A DNA stretch of 59,885 nt from Clostridia bacterium (GTDB taxonomy: Bacteria; Bacillota; Clostridia; Christensenellales; Aristaeellaceae). The position numbers and the translations under genes are program-made. Below the pieces are notes generated by a model. That model was not told where the DNA came from. It saw only the letters and a program-made list of their open reading frames with translations, and ran no database searches. This document shows positions 8,437 through 16,257 of the stretch, in pieces (the stretch's first letter is position 1; every line of letters begins with the position of its first letter). The stretch is from positions 1 through 59,885 of the forward strand of contig JAUMVG010000013.1 in assembly GCA_030530315.1 (NCBI GenBank), written 5' to 3'.

Positions 8437-8904
8437 TTATTCCTCCCTCAACTGTTCCTTCAGAATGGATATCGCCCGTTTCAGCCGGTGCTTTGTCGTC
8501 CCCAGCGGGAGCCCCAGGAGGTGAGAAGTCTCCTGGACGGTGTACCCTTCGATGTAGTGCAAGACAATCGGTAAGCGCAGTCCGACATCCAATTTCTGAA
8601 GCGCGTCGTGCAAGGACAGATCGGGAATGGAGTTGTTAGCGGGTATTCTATCATTTAGCTCTGCCGTTGGCATGCGCTTTTTGTGTCGGAGCACATTTCT
8701 GCACTCGTTAATCGCAATGCGCATAAGCCACCCTTCAAAGACCGCGTCATCCTTGAGCGTACCGCGCTTTCGCCACGCCTTGATCAGCGCTTCCTGTATC
8801 GCGTCGTCACGATCCGCCCTTTCCGGAAGAATGGAATAGCAGACCCGGAACAGCTTCTCCGTGCAGGCGCGGGCGCGACGCTCAAACTCCATTTCGTCAA
8901 TCAA
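8437..8904 (-). CDS. ECF-type RNA polymerase sigma factor 2
   Basis: A sigma factor of about 155 residues with region 2 (RVCYSILPERADRDDAIQEA, WLMRIAINECRNVLRHKKR) and region 4 (LRLPIVLHYIEGYTVQETSH, LLGLPLGTTKHRLKRA). It is closest in pattern to sigma factors 6 and 7 of this window. The start is taken as TTG at 8904, eight bases after AAGGAG; the ATG at 8892 is possible but lies 20 bases from that site. It is the only one of the seven pairs on the minus strand and is divergent from pair 3, so the 217-bp gap between them must hold both promoters. Confidence 0.83.
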   Translation of the reverse strand: MIDEMEFERRARACTEKLFRVCYSILPERADRDDAIQEALIKAWRKRGTLKDDAVFEGWLMRIAINECRNVLRHKKRMPTAELNDRIPANNSIPDLSLHDALQKLDVGLRLPIVLHYIEGYTVQETSHLLGLPLGTTKHRLKRAISILKEQLREE

Positions 8905-8927
8905 AGCATTCGCTCCTTTACCGTTTA

Positions 8928-8939
8928 TTGATCGATCAA
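8928..8939. promoter_or_regulatory. 12-bp palindrome upstream of sigma gene 2
   Basis: TTGATCGATCAA is a perfect palindrome 24 bp before the TTG start, within the leader or promoter of the sigma gene. It could be an operator; chance occurrence is not excluded. Confidence 0.3.
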
Positions 8940-9029
8940 CACTTATATGACGCGCTGGAAAGAGGAATTGGATCACTTGTCATGGAGAGTTAACTTGCTG
9001 AGTTGGAGAAAGGATTACGCATCATATTC

Positions 9030-9057
9030 TTGGTGTTACTCGCGGCACCGAGATAAT
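9030..9057 (+). promoter_or_regulatory. Possible promoter for sigma gene 3
   Basis: TTGGTG (9030-9035), a 16-bp spacer and GATAAT (9052-9057), 65 bp before the ATG. Reasonable match to the housekeeping consensus but weakly supported. Confidence 0.33.
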
Positions 9058-9121
9058 ATTGGAAGTCTGTAGCTTTTGGGGTTGCTGTGTCTTATTATAT
9101 GTGAAGGGAGGAAAGAACAAG

Positions 9122-9616
9122 ATGCCTATCATTCCCAAAGATAATCCTCACGGAATTATACAAGCGTTTGCGCCGATGGTATTTCGATTGGCTTTCGCAC
9201 GAACACGCATCCGTGCCGATGCAGAAGACATTTGCCAGGACGTCATGCTCAGGCTTTTTCGCAAGAGCTATACTTTAGAATCTGAAGAACATCTGCGTCA
9301 CTGGTTAATCCGCGCAACCGTCCAGCGGGCGAGCGATTTGTTTCGCAGTTCTTGGCGACGGCGTGTTCTCGTAACCGAGTCGGTACCGGAGATTGCTACG
9401 CATGATATCGAAGATACGCCGCTGAGCAGGGCGCTTGACCAGCTGCCGGAGAAGTATCGCGTGGTCGTACACTTGCATTATTACGAGGATTATACCACCA
9501 ATGAGATCGCCGGGATACTTGGCAGGAAACCCACTACCGTTCGCACCCAACTCGTCCGTGCGCGAGAACTACTGAAAACAGAACTCGGTTCCGAGAGGAG
9601 GCAGGAATATGTTTAA
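9122..9616 (+). CDS. ECF-type RNA polymerase sigma factor 3
   Basis: This 164-residue protein has region 2 (VFRLAFARTRIRADAEDICQ, VMLRLFRKSY, WLIRATVQRASDLFRSSWRR) and region 4 (LPEKYRVVVHLHYYEDYTTN, EIAGILGRKPTTVRTQLVRA). It closely resembles sigma factor 4 (12278-12790) along its whole length, suggesting a local duplication. ATG start at 9122 after GGGAGG. It overlaps the next gene by eight bases. That partner is broken, so this sigma factor may be uncontrolled or no longer useful. Confidence 0.88.
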   Translation: MPIIPKDNPHGIIQAFAPMVFRLAFARTRIRADAEDICQDVMLRLFRKSYTLESEEHLRHWLIRATVQRASDLFRSSWRRRVLVTESVPEIATHDIEDTPLSRALDQLPEKYRVVVHLHYYEDYTTNEIAGILGRKPTTVRTQLVRARELLKTELGSERRQEYV

Positions 9617-10883
9617 GGATGTATACCGTCGTGAATTTTCCAACATCCAGCCCGATGAATTGTTTCTAGAACGGCTGAACGATGCGGCTGTTCGTATGAG
9701 CAGCAATGGACATCGCTCTATATCGCGCCGCTTGGGTATCCTGGTGGCGGCCATTCTCGTCCTTCTGCTCTCCGCTACTGCTGTAGCCGTGGTGCAGGGA
9801 AAACTGCTGCACTCCAAAATTGCTGGGTCAGGCGCGGAGGAATTTGCGGAGCAGGTGCAGGACATCCATGTGGCCGACGCTTCTGATGGCTTTTCCTTGA
9901 TGATTGATGAGGTTGTTTGAGAAGATGGGAGCCTCTATCTCTCCTATTCGGCGACGGCGCCCGACGACGGCAAAACCTATTTGTTAGCGCTGAATACACC
10001 GAGACTAAACGGCTCGCGTATGGTAGCCTCCCGTCCGGTGTTTATTGACGATTACATGGGCCAGATGATCGCCCTTGGTGGGGATTATCCGTGCAGCACT
10101 TCCGGGGTGTTGGGTTTTGATTGGGTGTCTTCCGCCCTTAAGGACAATCCGACAAACCAGCTCATTCTGTCAGGAGACTTTCTTCAGGCGCAATGGCCGA
10201 TTGAGGCGATCAAAAGCGGCGATATATGGGAAGAGTTTGACAACTCAGGTCGCGTGCTTCGCGGCTTTGCAAAGGATGGGCAGCTTTATCTTCAGCCGTG
10301 GCAATATCCTGAGGTACAGTCGATTATGCAAGAAGATAATGTCGATGAACTCAATGCCCAGATCGTCGCCAAAGCGGGCGTGGGTACCATCGTCGCGGAG
10401 CGAAGGCTTGAAATTGGATTGGACGCGTCGGACATGGATGAGACCGTCGTTCGGCACCTGGCACAGGAGCACTTTGAAATGGACGGCTATACCGTTGAAA
10501 TCCGGCAGTTTTCTCTTTCGCATACAGGAGCGGCATGCGTTTTTCGGATTCATCGCGAGGGTGGCGTGAATTACGACGCGTCGAAAGCACCCGCGCTTGG
10601 CAATCCAATCATCACGGATCCGCTTGAAGGCGAACCGCTTGCCCGGTTCTATGCGCTGCTGCGCACAGATGGTTCGCCCCTTGCTGACGGCAGCACTTCC
10701 TCGACCTATGACGCCGTGCGTTTGGACGATGGCAGTTATGCGCTAGAGATCACCTGTACGGCGGAAGGCATCATCCCGCTGGAAAAGCTCGATCAACTGT
10801 TGCTAGTGCCGGAGGGAGATGGTGTCGATTACATTATGGATGAAGCCATTACCCTTAGATTAAATATGGACTCATTGGAATAA
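9609..10883 (+). pseudogene. Anti-sigma (DUF4179-like) gene with in-frame TGA at a Trp codon
   Basis: One reading frame of 424 codons is interrupted only by TGA at 9918-9920. Before it come the cytoplasmic tail, a membrane segment (about 42-62) and FAEQVQDIHVADASDGFSLM. After it the frame continues EDGSLYLSYSATAPDDGKTY to the end at 10883. The paralogue at 20975 reads DEAVWEGEKLYLSC at this point, and the one at 23374 reads DEIIWEDDKLYFSY, so the stop replaces Trp (TGG to TGA, a single base). No other defect is visible, so the loss is recent, is a sequencing error, or the stop is read through. As read, it yields a 103-residue membrane stub that keeps the cytoplasmic part, which might still bind the sigma factor. 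Confidence 0.8.
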
Positions 10884-10900
10884 CCCATTGCCAACATTTG

Positions 10901-10926
10901 CTCCCGGCGGTTTGCCGGGAGTTTTT
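10901..10926 (+). terminator. Rho-independent terminator of sigma pair 3
   Basis: CTCCCGGC (10901-10908) pairs with GCCGGGAG (10914-10921) over a 5-base loop, followed by five T. It lies 18 bp after the stop of the broken anti-sigma gene. Confidence 0.85.
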
Positions 10927-10930
10927 CTCT

Positions 10931-11254
10931 TTATTCAGCTTTTCTCCACTGCTTCTTCGGTTCATACTTTCCGCAGTCATCACAGGTGTCCGGCCAGTTG
11001 AGCTTCCACTCGAAGTATTCATCCTTTGTGATCAGCCCTGCCCGCTTCTCGTCCATTCGGATCAACCATTCCCGCATGAAGCCGTTGATCATGCCGCCGT
11101 TGAACCACATCGCCACAGGCGCATGGGCGGGCCATACGTCCGTGTCGTGATAGTACACGCCAGGATCATCGCTCTCATTGCACTTCTCGCCGGGATATTT
11201 CTGGAGCTGGAACAGCTTAAAGATGCCGGGATTGACTTTCTCGATCCAGAACAT
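10931..11254 (-). CDS. Hypothetical 107-residue protein (possible fragment)
   Basis: The protein is rich in Trp and acidic residues, with Cys near residue 24 and a C-x2-C pair near the end (CDDCGKYEP). Stretches such as GGMINGFMREWLIRMDEKRA and TKDEYFEWKLNWP look well formed, suggesting real coding sequence. It has no signal peptide or membrane segment. An in-frame TAG lies directly before the ATG, and no good ribosome binding site is seen, so it may be the surviving C-terminal part of a longer protein. No function is recognised. It reads against its neighbours. Confidence 0.5.
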   Translation of the reverse strand: MFWIEKVNPGIFKLFQLQKYPGEKCNESDDPGVYYHDTDVWPAHAPVAMWFNGGMINGFMREWLIRMDEKRAGLITKDEYFEWKLNWPDTCDDCGKYEPKKQWRKAE

Positions 11255-11295
11255 CTATGCCGTTTTCTTTCCCGCTAACGATCCAGTATTCTGTA

Positions 11296-12072
11296 TCATT
11301 GTGCGCTGTGAAAATAATCCGCAGCAACGATACCAAACAGTCCAAACAACTCTTGATTTGTATCATGAGAGTCATCTTCTATATGGGCATCATAGTTAAA
11401 AAACGACCCGTTCACAAAAAAGCGCGGGCAACTATCCGTGGCTGGATACAAGGTATATTCATTGCCATTTGTCGTGGTGACAATCAGCTTTGCGTATCCA
11501 AACGGACAACCGGAGGACTCTGTCAGGACAGCGCCGCAGATGATAGCCTCAAGCGTCGCAAGCTTGGCAGTGTCTTCGATGATGATAGGCGCGTGTTTCT
11601 CGCCGGTATAATACTCGCCGTCGAACAGTTCCGCGCGAGTGATTTCCAGATTGCGCAAATCATCCGGGTCGAGCGGCTGATAACCCCTTTGGTCAAGAAG
11701 GTTTAACACATAATCCATAACGCGGGAATCCTGCGCTAACCAGATGCCAATGCTTGCGTCATTAACGCGTATCCAGCCGTCACCGCGCAAAAAAGCCGTA
11801 TATCCATTATACTCAAGCGTTATCTCGCAGATTGGCGCAGCCCGATCCGGCCATGCGCCATCATAGTCGGTCATGTTGCGAAACTCGATCGCGTCAATCA
11901 GCGCAAGTAATTCGTTTTGAGCCGTTTCACTTGGGACAAAACTATCGCTTCTGCCGCACAGTTCTGCAGGGAAATAACTAATCCTCAGAGAATGCATGTT
12001 GCCTTCTGCGTTAGCAGTAAGATTACAAACCAGTATAAACACTACTATAAGCTTCAGTAACATTTTTCTCAT
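11296..12072 (-). CDS. Secreted hypothetical protein
   Basis: This 258-residue protein has a clear signal peptide (about 1-23, ending CNLTANAEG). The mature part alternates strands and helices with four Cys, but no known catalytic motif is recognised. Residues around 45-60 (ETAQNELLALIDAIEFRNMT) and 85-120 suggest an accessory envelope domain. The ATG at 12072 follows GGAGGAG. It stands alone between sigma pairs 3 and 4 on the opposite strand. It could belong to the response of one of the neighbouring sigma factors, but nothing in the sequence proves it. Confidence 0.65.
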   Translation of the reverse strand: MRKMLLKLIVVFILVCNLTANAEGNMHSLRISYFPAELCGRSDSFVPSETAQNELLALIDAIEFRNMTDYDGAWPDRAAPICEITLEYNGYTAFLRGDGWIRVNDASIGIWLAQDSRVMDYVLNLLDQRGYQPLDPDDLRNLEITRAELFDGEYYTGEKHAPIIIEDTAKLATLEAIICGAVLTESSGCPFGYAKLIVTTTNGNEYTLYPATDSCPRFFVNGSFFNYDAHIEDDSHDTNQELFGLFGIVAADYFHSAQ

Positions 12073-12277
12073 ATCAAATCTCCTCCACCGTCAATTTGCT
12101 TATTAGACGTTTTAACGCTCATTTTGTTCCAGAAAGTGGAATTTTAGAAAATAGCGCATAAAACACGTATGTAAAAAGGCATGACTAGTTATGACTATCA
12201 CTTATTATGGATAAATATATCATCTTTGCAACTATTTTCGAGTCTGTATTGTATAATAGGTGAAAGGGGGGATGAAC

Positions 12278-12790
12278 ATGGAGCTGTCTCCGGCGCGCAG
12301 AGACGGTGTCATAGAAGCTATGAAGCGGTACTCATCCATGGTCTATCGCCTTGCATACGCGCGGACGCGCAACCATGAGGACGCGGAGGATATCTATCAG
12401 GAGGTGTTCCTGAAGCTGGCGAAGGCGGACATTTCCTTTGAGAATCAGGAGCATGTGAAGGCATGGTTGCTGCAGGTGACGGTCAATTGTTCGGTGAATC
12501 TCTTTCGAAGCGCATGGCGGCGACATGTTCAGCCGGTCGAGGCGCTTCCGGAGAGGGCATCTCCAAGGGATGACGATGATCGCTATGAAGCGCTGAACCA
12601 GGCGTTGGATATCCTGCCCGCCCGCTATCGCGCCGTCATACACCTATATTACTATGAAGAAATGTCCGTGGATGAAATATCGGCTGTATTAAACACCAAA
12701 CCCGCTACGATCCGTTCCCGCCTCGCGCGGGGCCGGGAGCGGCTGAAGCGGGAATTGACACAGAACAAGGAGGCGAATCCGAATGCTTAA
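12278..12790 (+). CDS. ECF-type RNA polymerase sigma factor 4
   Basis: This 170-residue protein has region 2 (MVYRLAYARTRNHEDAEDIY, QEVFLKLAKAD, WLLQVTVNCSVNLFRSAWRR) and region 4 (LPARYRAVIHLYYYEEMSVD, EISAVLNTKPATIRSRLARG). It is the clear paralogue of sigma factor 3. The start is the ATG at 12278, eight bases after AAAGGGGG; an ATG at 12272 sits too close to that site. A perfect TATAAT lies at 12252-12257, but no convincing -35 is seen at normal spacing. It overlaps the next gene by eight bases, as pair 3 does. Confidence 0.88.
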   Translation: MELSPARRDGVIEAMKRYSSMVYRLAYARTRNHEDAEDIYQEVFLKLAKADISFENQEHVKAWLLQVTVNCSVNLFRSAWRRHVQPVEALPERASPRDDDDRYEALNQALDILPARYRAVIHLYYYEEMSVDEISAVLNTKPATIRSRLARGRERLKRELTQNKEANPNA

Positions 12791-14099
12791 GGACGATTAC
12801 AAGGCCATCTACGATCGGATTCGGCCCAGCCGATCATTAGAAGCTGAAACGGAGGCTCAGATTATGGCACATTTTGATGGAAAGAAACTGATAAAGCCCA
12901 TCAGCAGAACCGCGGTCATCGCCATCGCACTGGCTGTGCTGTTGGTGGGGACGGCCATCGCGGCAACGTTGCAATCCAATATCCTGTCGAACCTGTTCCG
13001 CGGCAGGACGCCCAGCCCGGAGGCGGAGGCCGCGCTGGTTCGGGATGCAGGGCAGACGTCGGATGCAGGCATAACGCTCACGCTGGACGAATACCTGGCG
13101 GATCAGAACACGTTGAACCTGTCCTGGACGGTCAGCTCTGAGCGCGACGAGCCCGTCTACTACGTCACCTGGGCGGAGGTCGACGACCACGGGCTGACGG
13201 AGGCGGACGAGGCGCAGGGCTATGTGCCCGGCTTCCCCTACGGCAGCAGCGACGAGAGCATCGGCGACAACGCGCTGGTGCGGCTGGCTCCGGGTGCGAA
13301 CGCCTATACCAGCGATATGTCCCAGGGCTGGGCCCACGGCATCGACCGTCCGCTGACGGCGCGGGTATTTGTTCGGGCCTACACCACGGATCTTGTCATG
13401 AGGCAGACGGACTTCCGCGCCCCGGAGCTGTACTGTATGGAGCCCGGCGACGCGGCGAGCGCCGTGGTCAGGGACATCGAAGCCGCCGGCGGCATCCCCA
13501 TGGCCTGCAACCTGCCGCTGTGCTATGTGGGCGGCTACGACGCTTTCCGGCAGGCGTTGGGGAACGGCACCGAGCCGGAGGAGATCTGCGACGCGCTGAC
13601 GGCATCCGGCCTGTTCCAGCCGCTGAAGGATTTGACGCTCGAAGTGGAAATCGCCGAACCAGACGATACCGCCGGCTTTGAACTGGCAGAGCCGCAGACC
13701 TTCGAGCTGCCCGGCAGGACGGTCGAGCTGAAAGCCATGAAGTTTGACATCGCCTCCACGTTGATCCGGTATGACGTCATTCTGGACAGCGACACGGACG
13801 CGAATGCCGCGACGTGTTGGTATTTGGTTGCAGGCCCGGATGGAAAGGTGAAAAATGTGGAGTGGTCGCTGAGCCTGAGTGGAAGCGAAGTGGAAACCAT
13901 CGAGCACGACGGCAAATCCTGCACCGTAATCCATTATGACCTTGGCAGCGATTCGCCGGTGACCGACCTGCCGGACAGCCTGACCTTCATTCCGGTGAGC
14001 GATCTTCCCCGGCAGGAGGGCGAACCCTCGACGGCCTACTGGCAGCGCGTCGCCGACCAGGCGAAGGCGGAGGGCTGCTTTACGGTCAAATTGAAATAA
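12783..14099 (+). CDS. DUF4179-like anti-sigma membrane protein 4
   Basis: The protein has 438 residues: a cytoplasmic N-terminus (1-40), one membrane segment (about 43-63, AVIAIALAVLLVGTAIAATL) and a large outer part. The start of the outer part (about 85-125) has TSDAGITLTLDEYLADQNTL, the core of the DUF4179 domain that follows the membrane segment in many Clostridial sigma regulators. The cytoplasmic end has no zinc finger. Translation is coupled to sigma gene 4. Because the outer domain differs strongly from pairs 6 and 7 beyond the DUF4179 core, it may sense a different signal (inference). Confidence 0.78.
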   Translation: MLKDDYKAIYDRIRPSRSLEAETEAQIMAHFDGKKLIKPISRTAVIAIALAVLLVGTAIAATLQSNILSNLFRGRTPSPEAEAALVRDAGQTSDAGITLTLDEYLADQNTLNLSWTVSSERDEPVYYVTWAEVDDHGLTEADEAQGYVPGFPYGSSDESIGDNALVRLAPGANAYTSDMSQGWAHGIDRPLTARVFVRAYTTDLVMRQTDFRAPELYCMEPGDAASAVVRDIEAAGGIPMACNLPLCYVGGYDAFRQALGNGTEPEEICDALTASGLFQPLKDLTLEVEIAEPDDTAGFELAEPQTFELPGRTVELKAMKFDIASTLIRYDVILDSDTDANAATCWYLVAGPDGKVKNVEWSLSLSGSEVETIEHDGKSCTVIHYDLGSDSPVTDLPDSLTFIPVSDLPRQEGEPSTAYWQRVADQAKAEGCFTVKLK

Positions 14100-14180
14100 G
14101 ACGTTCCCAAATGACCACCCATGCCCTGGTGCGAATGCATCGGGGCATGCTGGCAGGTAAAACAAAATAGCTGGATTTGC

Positions 14181-14206
14181 TGTAAGATTTTTGCGCGACC
14201 CGCGTC
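14181..14206 (+). promoter_or_regulatory. Candidate ECF-type promoter for sigma pair 5
   Basis: TGTAAG (14181-14186), a 16-bp spacer and CGTC (14203-14206), 26 bp before the sigma ATG. This resembles the TGWAAC-N16-CGWM promoters of the SigW/SigX group, which would fit autoregulation by sigma factor 5. Confidence 0.45.
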
Positions 14207-14231
14207 AAATACAGTGAAAGGAGGACGCTCA

Positions 14232-14717
14232 ATGGAACCAGAATCGTTTGACGAGATCTATCAAAGCCATTTTGATCCGGTCTATCGATATGTGCTCTCC
14301 CTTTCCAGAGACCCACATGTCGCGGAAGAAATCACTCAGGAAACATTCTTCAAGGCTTTACGATCCTTAGATCAGTTTCGGGGAGACAGCAGCATAAAAA
14401 GCTGGCTCTGCGCCATAGCGAAGAACATCTGGATTTCCGAACAGAGGAAAAAGAAGGCGCAACCCATAGACGAAGCATCGGTGCTTCCCGATCCTGGCGT
14501 AAGTCCTGAAGAGTCCATCATACGTCAGGATGAAAGCATGTGCATCCATCGGCTGCTTCACCGTCTGGATGAACCCTACCGCGAGGTCTTCACCCTGCGG
14601 ACGTTGGGACAGCTCAGCTACCGGGACATTGGAGATCTCTTCGGCAAATCCGAAAACTGGGCCTGCGTCGTCTATCATCGCGCTCGTACCAAACTCAAAA
14701 AAGAAATGGAGGCATGA
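14232..14717 (+). CDS. ECF-type RNA polymerase sigma factor 5 (SigW/SigX-like)
   Basis: This 161-residue protein has a textbook region 2 (FDPVYRYVLSLSRDPHVAEE, ITQETFFKALRSLDQFRGDS, WLCAIAKNIWISEQRKKK) and region 4 (LDEPYREVFTLRTLGQLSYR, DIGDLFGKSENWACVVYHRA). It differs from the other six and looks like the SigW/SigX/SigM group that guards the envelope. ATG start at 14232 after AAAGGAGG. It partners with the zinc-finger anti-sigma gene that starts two bases after its stop. A matching ECF-type promoter lies just upstream. Confidence 0.9.
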   Translation: MEPESFDEIYQSHFDPVYRYVLSLSRDPHVAEEITQETFFKALRSLDQFRGDSSIKSWLCAIAKNIWISEQRKKKAQPIDEASVLPDPGVSPEESIIRQDESMCIHRLLHRLDEPYREVFTLRTLGQLSYRDIGDLFGKSENWACVVYHRARTKLKKEMEA

Positions 14718-14719
14718 CA

Positions 14720-15643
14720 ATGAAACTGCCGTGCGCTGTTGTCAAGGATCTTCTTCCCTTGTATGCGGAGAAAATGACAGAACCGGAGACGCGAAAGCTG
14801 GTTGATGAGCATCTGGAGGACTGCGCTGAATGTCGTCAGAAACTGGCTGAAATGGGTTCAGATAACGTTACTCCTGTCGAATCCACGCAGCCTCTGGTGG
14901 CATTGAAGAATGAAATTCGAAAGCGACGCCGGTATTCTGTTATCGTTGCCGCGCTGTTAGTTTTTGTTGCTGTATACACCTTCTTCTGCCATGACGGCCA
15001 ACTGGAACCGGTACCCTGGCAGAGCGGGCTGATTGAAGTTGAAGGCATTGAGGCGCGACCTTATGAGGAAGTATACGGAGATGCCGAATCATCAGATGGA
15101 TTTGAGCCCATGGTTGATGTTCTTGTTCTCAAAGTAGAAGGACGAATCAATGGCATGAATGAATCCGTGTTCAAAGATGAAGACGGAACGAGGACAGTCA
15201 TTCTGCAGGGATGGAGCTCGAGACGCGATAGCGGAAACCTGCTGAAGGATTACAACGAGATGGTTTTGCGCCCTGTGCCGGATCGACTTCTTTACGGCGC
15301 GGGTGATCAGCAGCAGCTTCTGTGGGGCGAGCCGATGAACGGCGGCGTGGAAGTATTGCCCCGTCTGGCTTTGGCCTTCTACGTCATCGTTGCGGCAGGA
15401 TTTGCTCTGATCCTGAGCATCGTCTGGATTGTTCTTCGCAACAGGGCATACAGCTGGATTCCCCGTCAGCTGTTCTTTGCACCGCTTTCCTATGTGATCG
15501 CTCATTTCCTGATCAAAGGCGCACGGACGGAAACCTTCTTTATGGAAACAGACTTCTTCAGCATCGTGTTAACCGCCGTCGCCCTGTATGTTCTGTTTTC
15601 GTTTGCCTGGCAGATTTGGTTGCAGCATAAGAGAACAGTATAG
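14720..15643 (+). CDS. Zinc-finger anti-sigma factor 5 with membrane segments
   Basis: This 307-residue protein begins with a classical ZAS/zf-HC2 zinc finger: Cys5, then His31-x3-Cys35-x2-Cys38 (DEHLEDCAECRQ). This fold clamps ECF sigma factors on the cytoplasmic side. One membrane segment follows (about 75-92, VIVAALLVFVAVYTFFCHDG). An outer loop (95-205) leads to three more membrane segments near the C-terminus (about 212-235, 247-265 and 275-300). The ATG at 14720 lies seven bases after GGAGG; the ATG at 14714 is too close to that site. It is the only one of the seven partners whose sigma-binding domain can be recognised directly. Confidence 0.9.
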   Translation: MKLPCAVVKDLLPLYAEKMTEPETRKLVDEHLEDCAECRQKLAEMGSDNVTPVESTQPLVALKNEIRKRRRYSVIVAALLVFVAVYTFFCHDGQLEPVPWQSGLIEVEGIEARPYEEVYGDAESSDGFEPMVDVLVLKVEGRINGMNESVFKDEDGTRTVILQGWSSRRDSGNLLKDYNEMVLRPVPDRLLYGAGDQQQLLWGEPMNGGVEVLPRLALAFYVIVAAGFALILSIVWIVLRNRAYSWIPRQLFFAPLSYVIAHFLIKGARTETFFMETDFFSIVLTAVALYVLFSFAWQIWLQHKRTV

Positions 15644-15846
15644 CGGCATGAAGGATCTGAAAGACCTCATTTGTCGTAACCATTCACTCCTGCAAACATA
15701 AAGCTGATTGGGCGTGAAGATTGGAACGCTTTGCAGTGCGGCCACACGCTGTATCAGCGCTTTAATCAAAACAAATCCGTAACATATAGGTAAAGGGGCA
15801 TGGCCATCGCTGTGCCCTATTTATTTACACTTATTCTATTTGCTTC
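15644..15846. other. Intergenic stretch with weak hairpin terminator
   Basis: No convincing gene. A short open frame near 15700-15790 (GREDWNALQCGHTLYQRFNQ) may be a gene remnant. At 15796-15817 GGGCATGG pairs loosely with CTGTGCCC and is followed by TATTTATTT, a possible weak terminator. Confidence 0.4.
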
Positions 15847-15875
15847 TTGACATATGTAGATATTCGATATATAAT
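15847..15875 (+). promoter_or_regulatory. Strong housekeeping promoter of padR-like gene
   Basis: TTGACA (15847-15852), exactly 17 bp, then TATAAT (15870-15875). Both boxes match the consensus perfectly, 38 bp before the ATG. Confidence 0.88.
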
Positions 15876-15880
15876 GATTA

Positions 15881-15895
15881 TATAGATAATCTATA
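15881..15895. promoter_or_regulatory. Candidate operator over the transcription start
   Basis: TATAGATAATCTATA is a perfect 7-bp inverted repeat around a central A, five bases after the -10 box. It covers the expected transcription start, as would suit autorepression by the PadR-type protein encoded next. Confidence 0.65.
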
Positions 15896-15912
15896 CAAAG
15901 GAGAGCGATACC

Positions 15913-16257
15913 ATGCCTGTTGACCGCAAACTGATGATGGGAAACACCGATATGCTGCTCTTGAAGCTGCTGGCCCAGGAGGACATGTACGGCTACCAGA
16001 TCATTGAAGAACTGCGCAAACGCTCGAATCATGTGTTTGACATGAAGGCGGGAACGCTGTATCCGTTGCTGCACCAGCTGGCCGAGAAGGGCTTTCTCAC
16101 CACTTATGAGAAGAACGTCGGCGAGGCAAGGGTCCGCAAGTATTATCACCTGACTCAGAAGGGAACGGATTATCTGGCAGAACGGGAACGGGACTGGCAT
16201 ATCTTTTCAACTGCCGTACAGGGTGTGCTTGGGGGTGATGGTTGTGTTCTGGCCTGA
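15913..16257 (+). CDS. PadR family transcriptional regulator
   Basis: This 114-residue protein is a winged-helix repressor of the short PadR-s2 type. Residues ~12-85 hold the DNA-binding domain (LLLKLLAQEDMYGYQIIEEL, then MKAGTLYPLLHQLAEKGFLT and RKYYHLTQKGTDYL). The C-terminal helix used for dimer formation is short, as in this subfamily. ATG at 15913 after AGGAGAG. The gene overlaps the next one by 14 bp. A strong promoter and an operator-like palindrome directly upstream suggest that it represses its own operon. PadR proteins paired with a permease-prefix membrane protein are a common Clostridial arrangement. Confidence 0.9.
   Translation: MPVDRKLMMGNTDMLLLKLLAQEDMYGYQIIEELRKRSNHVFDMKAGTLYPLLHQLAEKGFLTTYEKNVGEARVRKYYHLTQKGTDYLAERERDWHIFSTAVQGVLGGDGCVLA

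Noticed and set aside
9609-10883. Use of TGA as a tryptophan or selenocysteine codon in this genome
   Set aside because: Many genes here end in TGA, and no hairpin typical of selenocysteine insertion was seen after 9920. A simple nonsense change is more likely.
15690-15793. Short open frame with plausible protein-like sequence
   Set aside because: Too short, no start or ribosome site; at most a remnant, so only noted in the intergenic entry.
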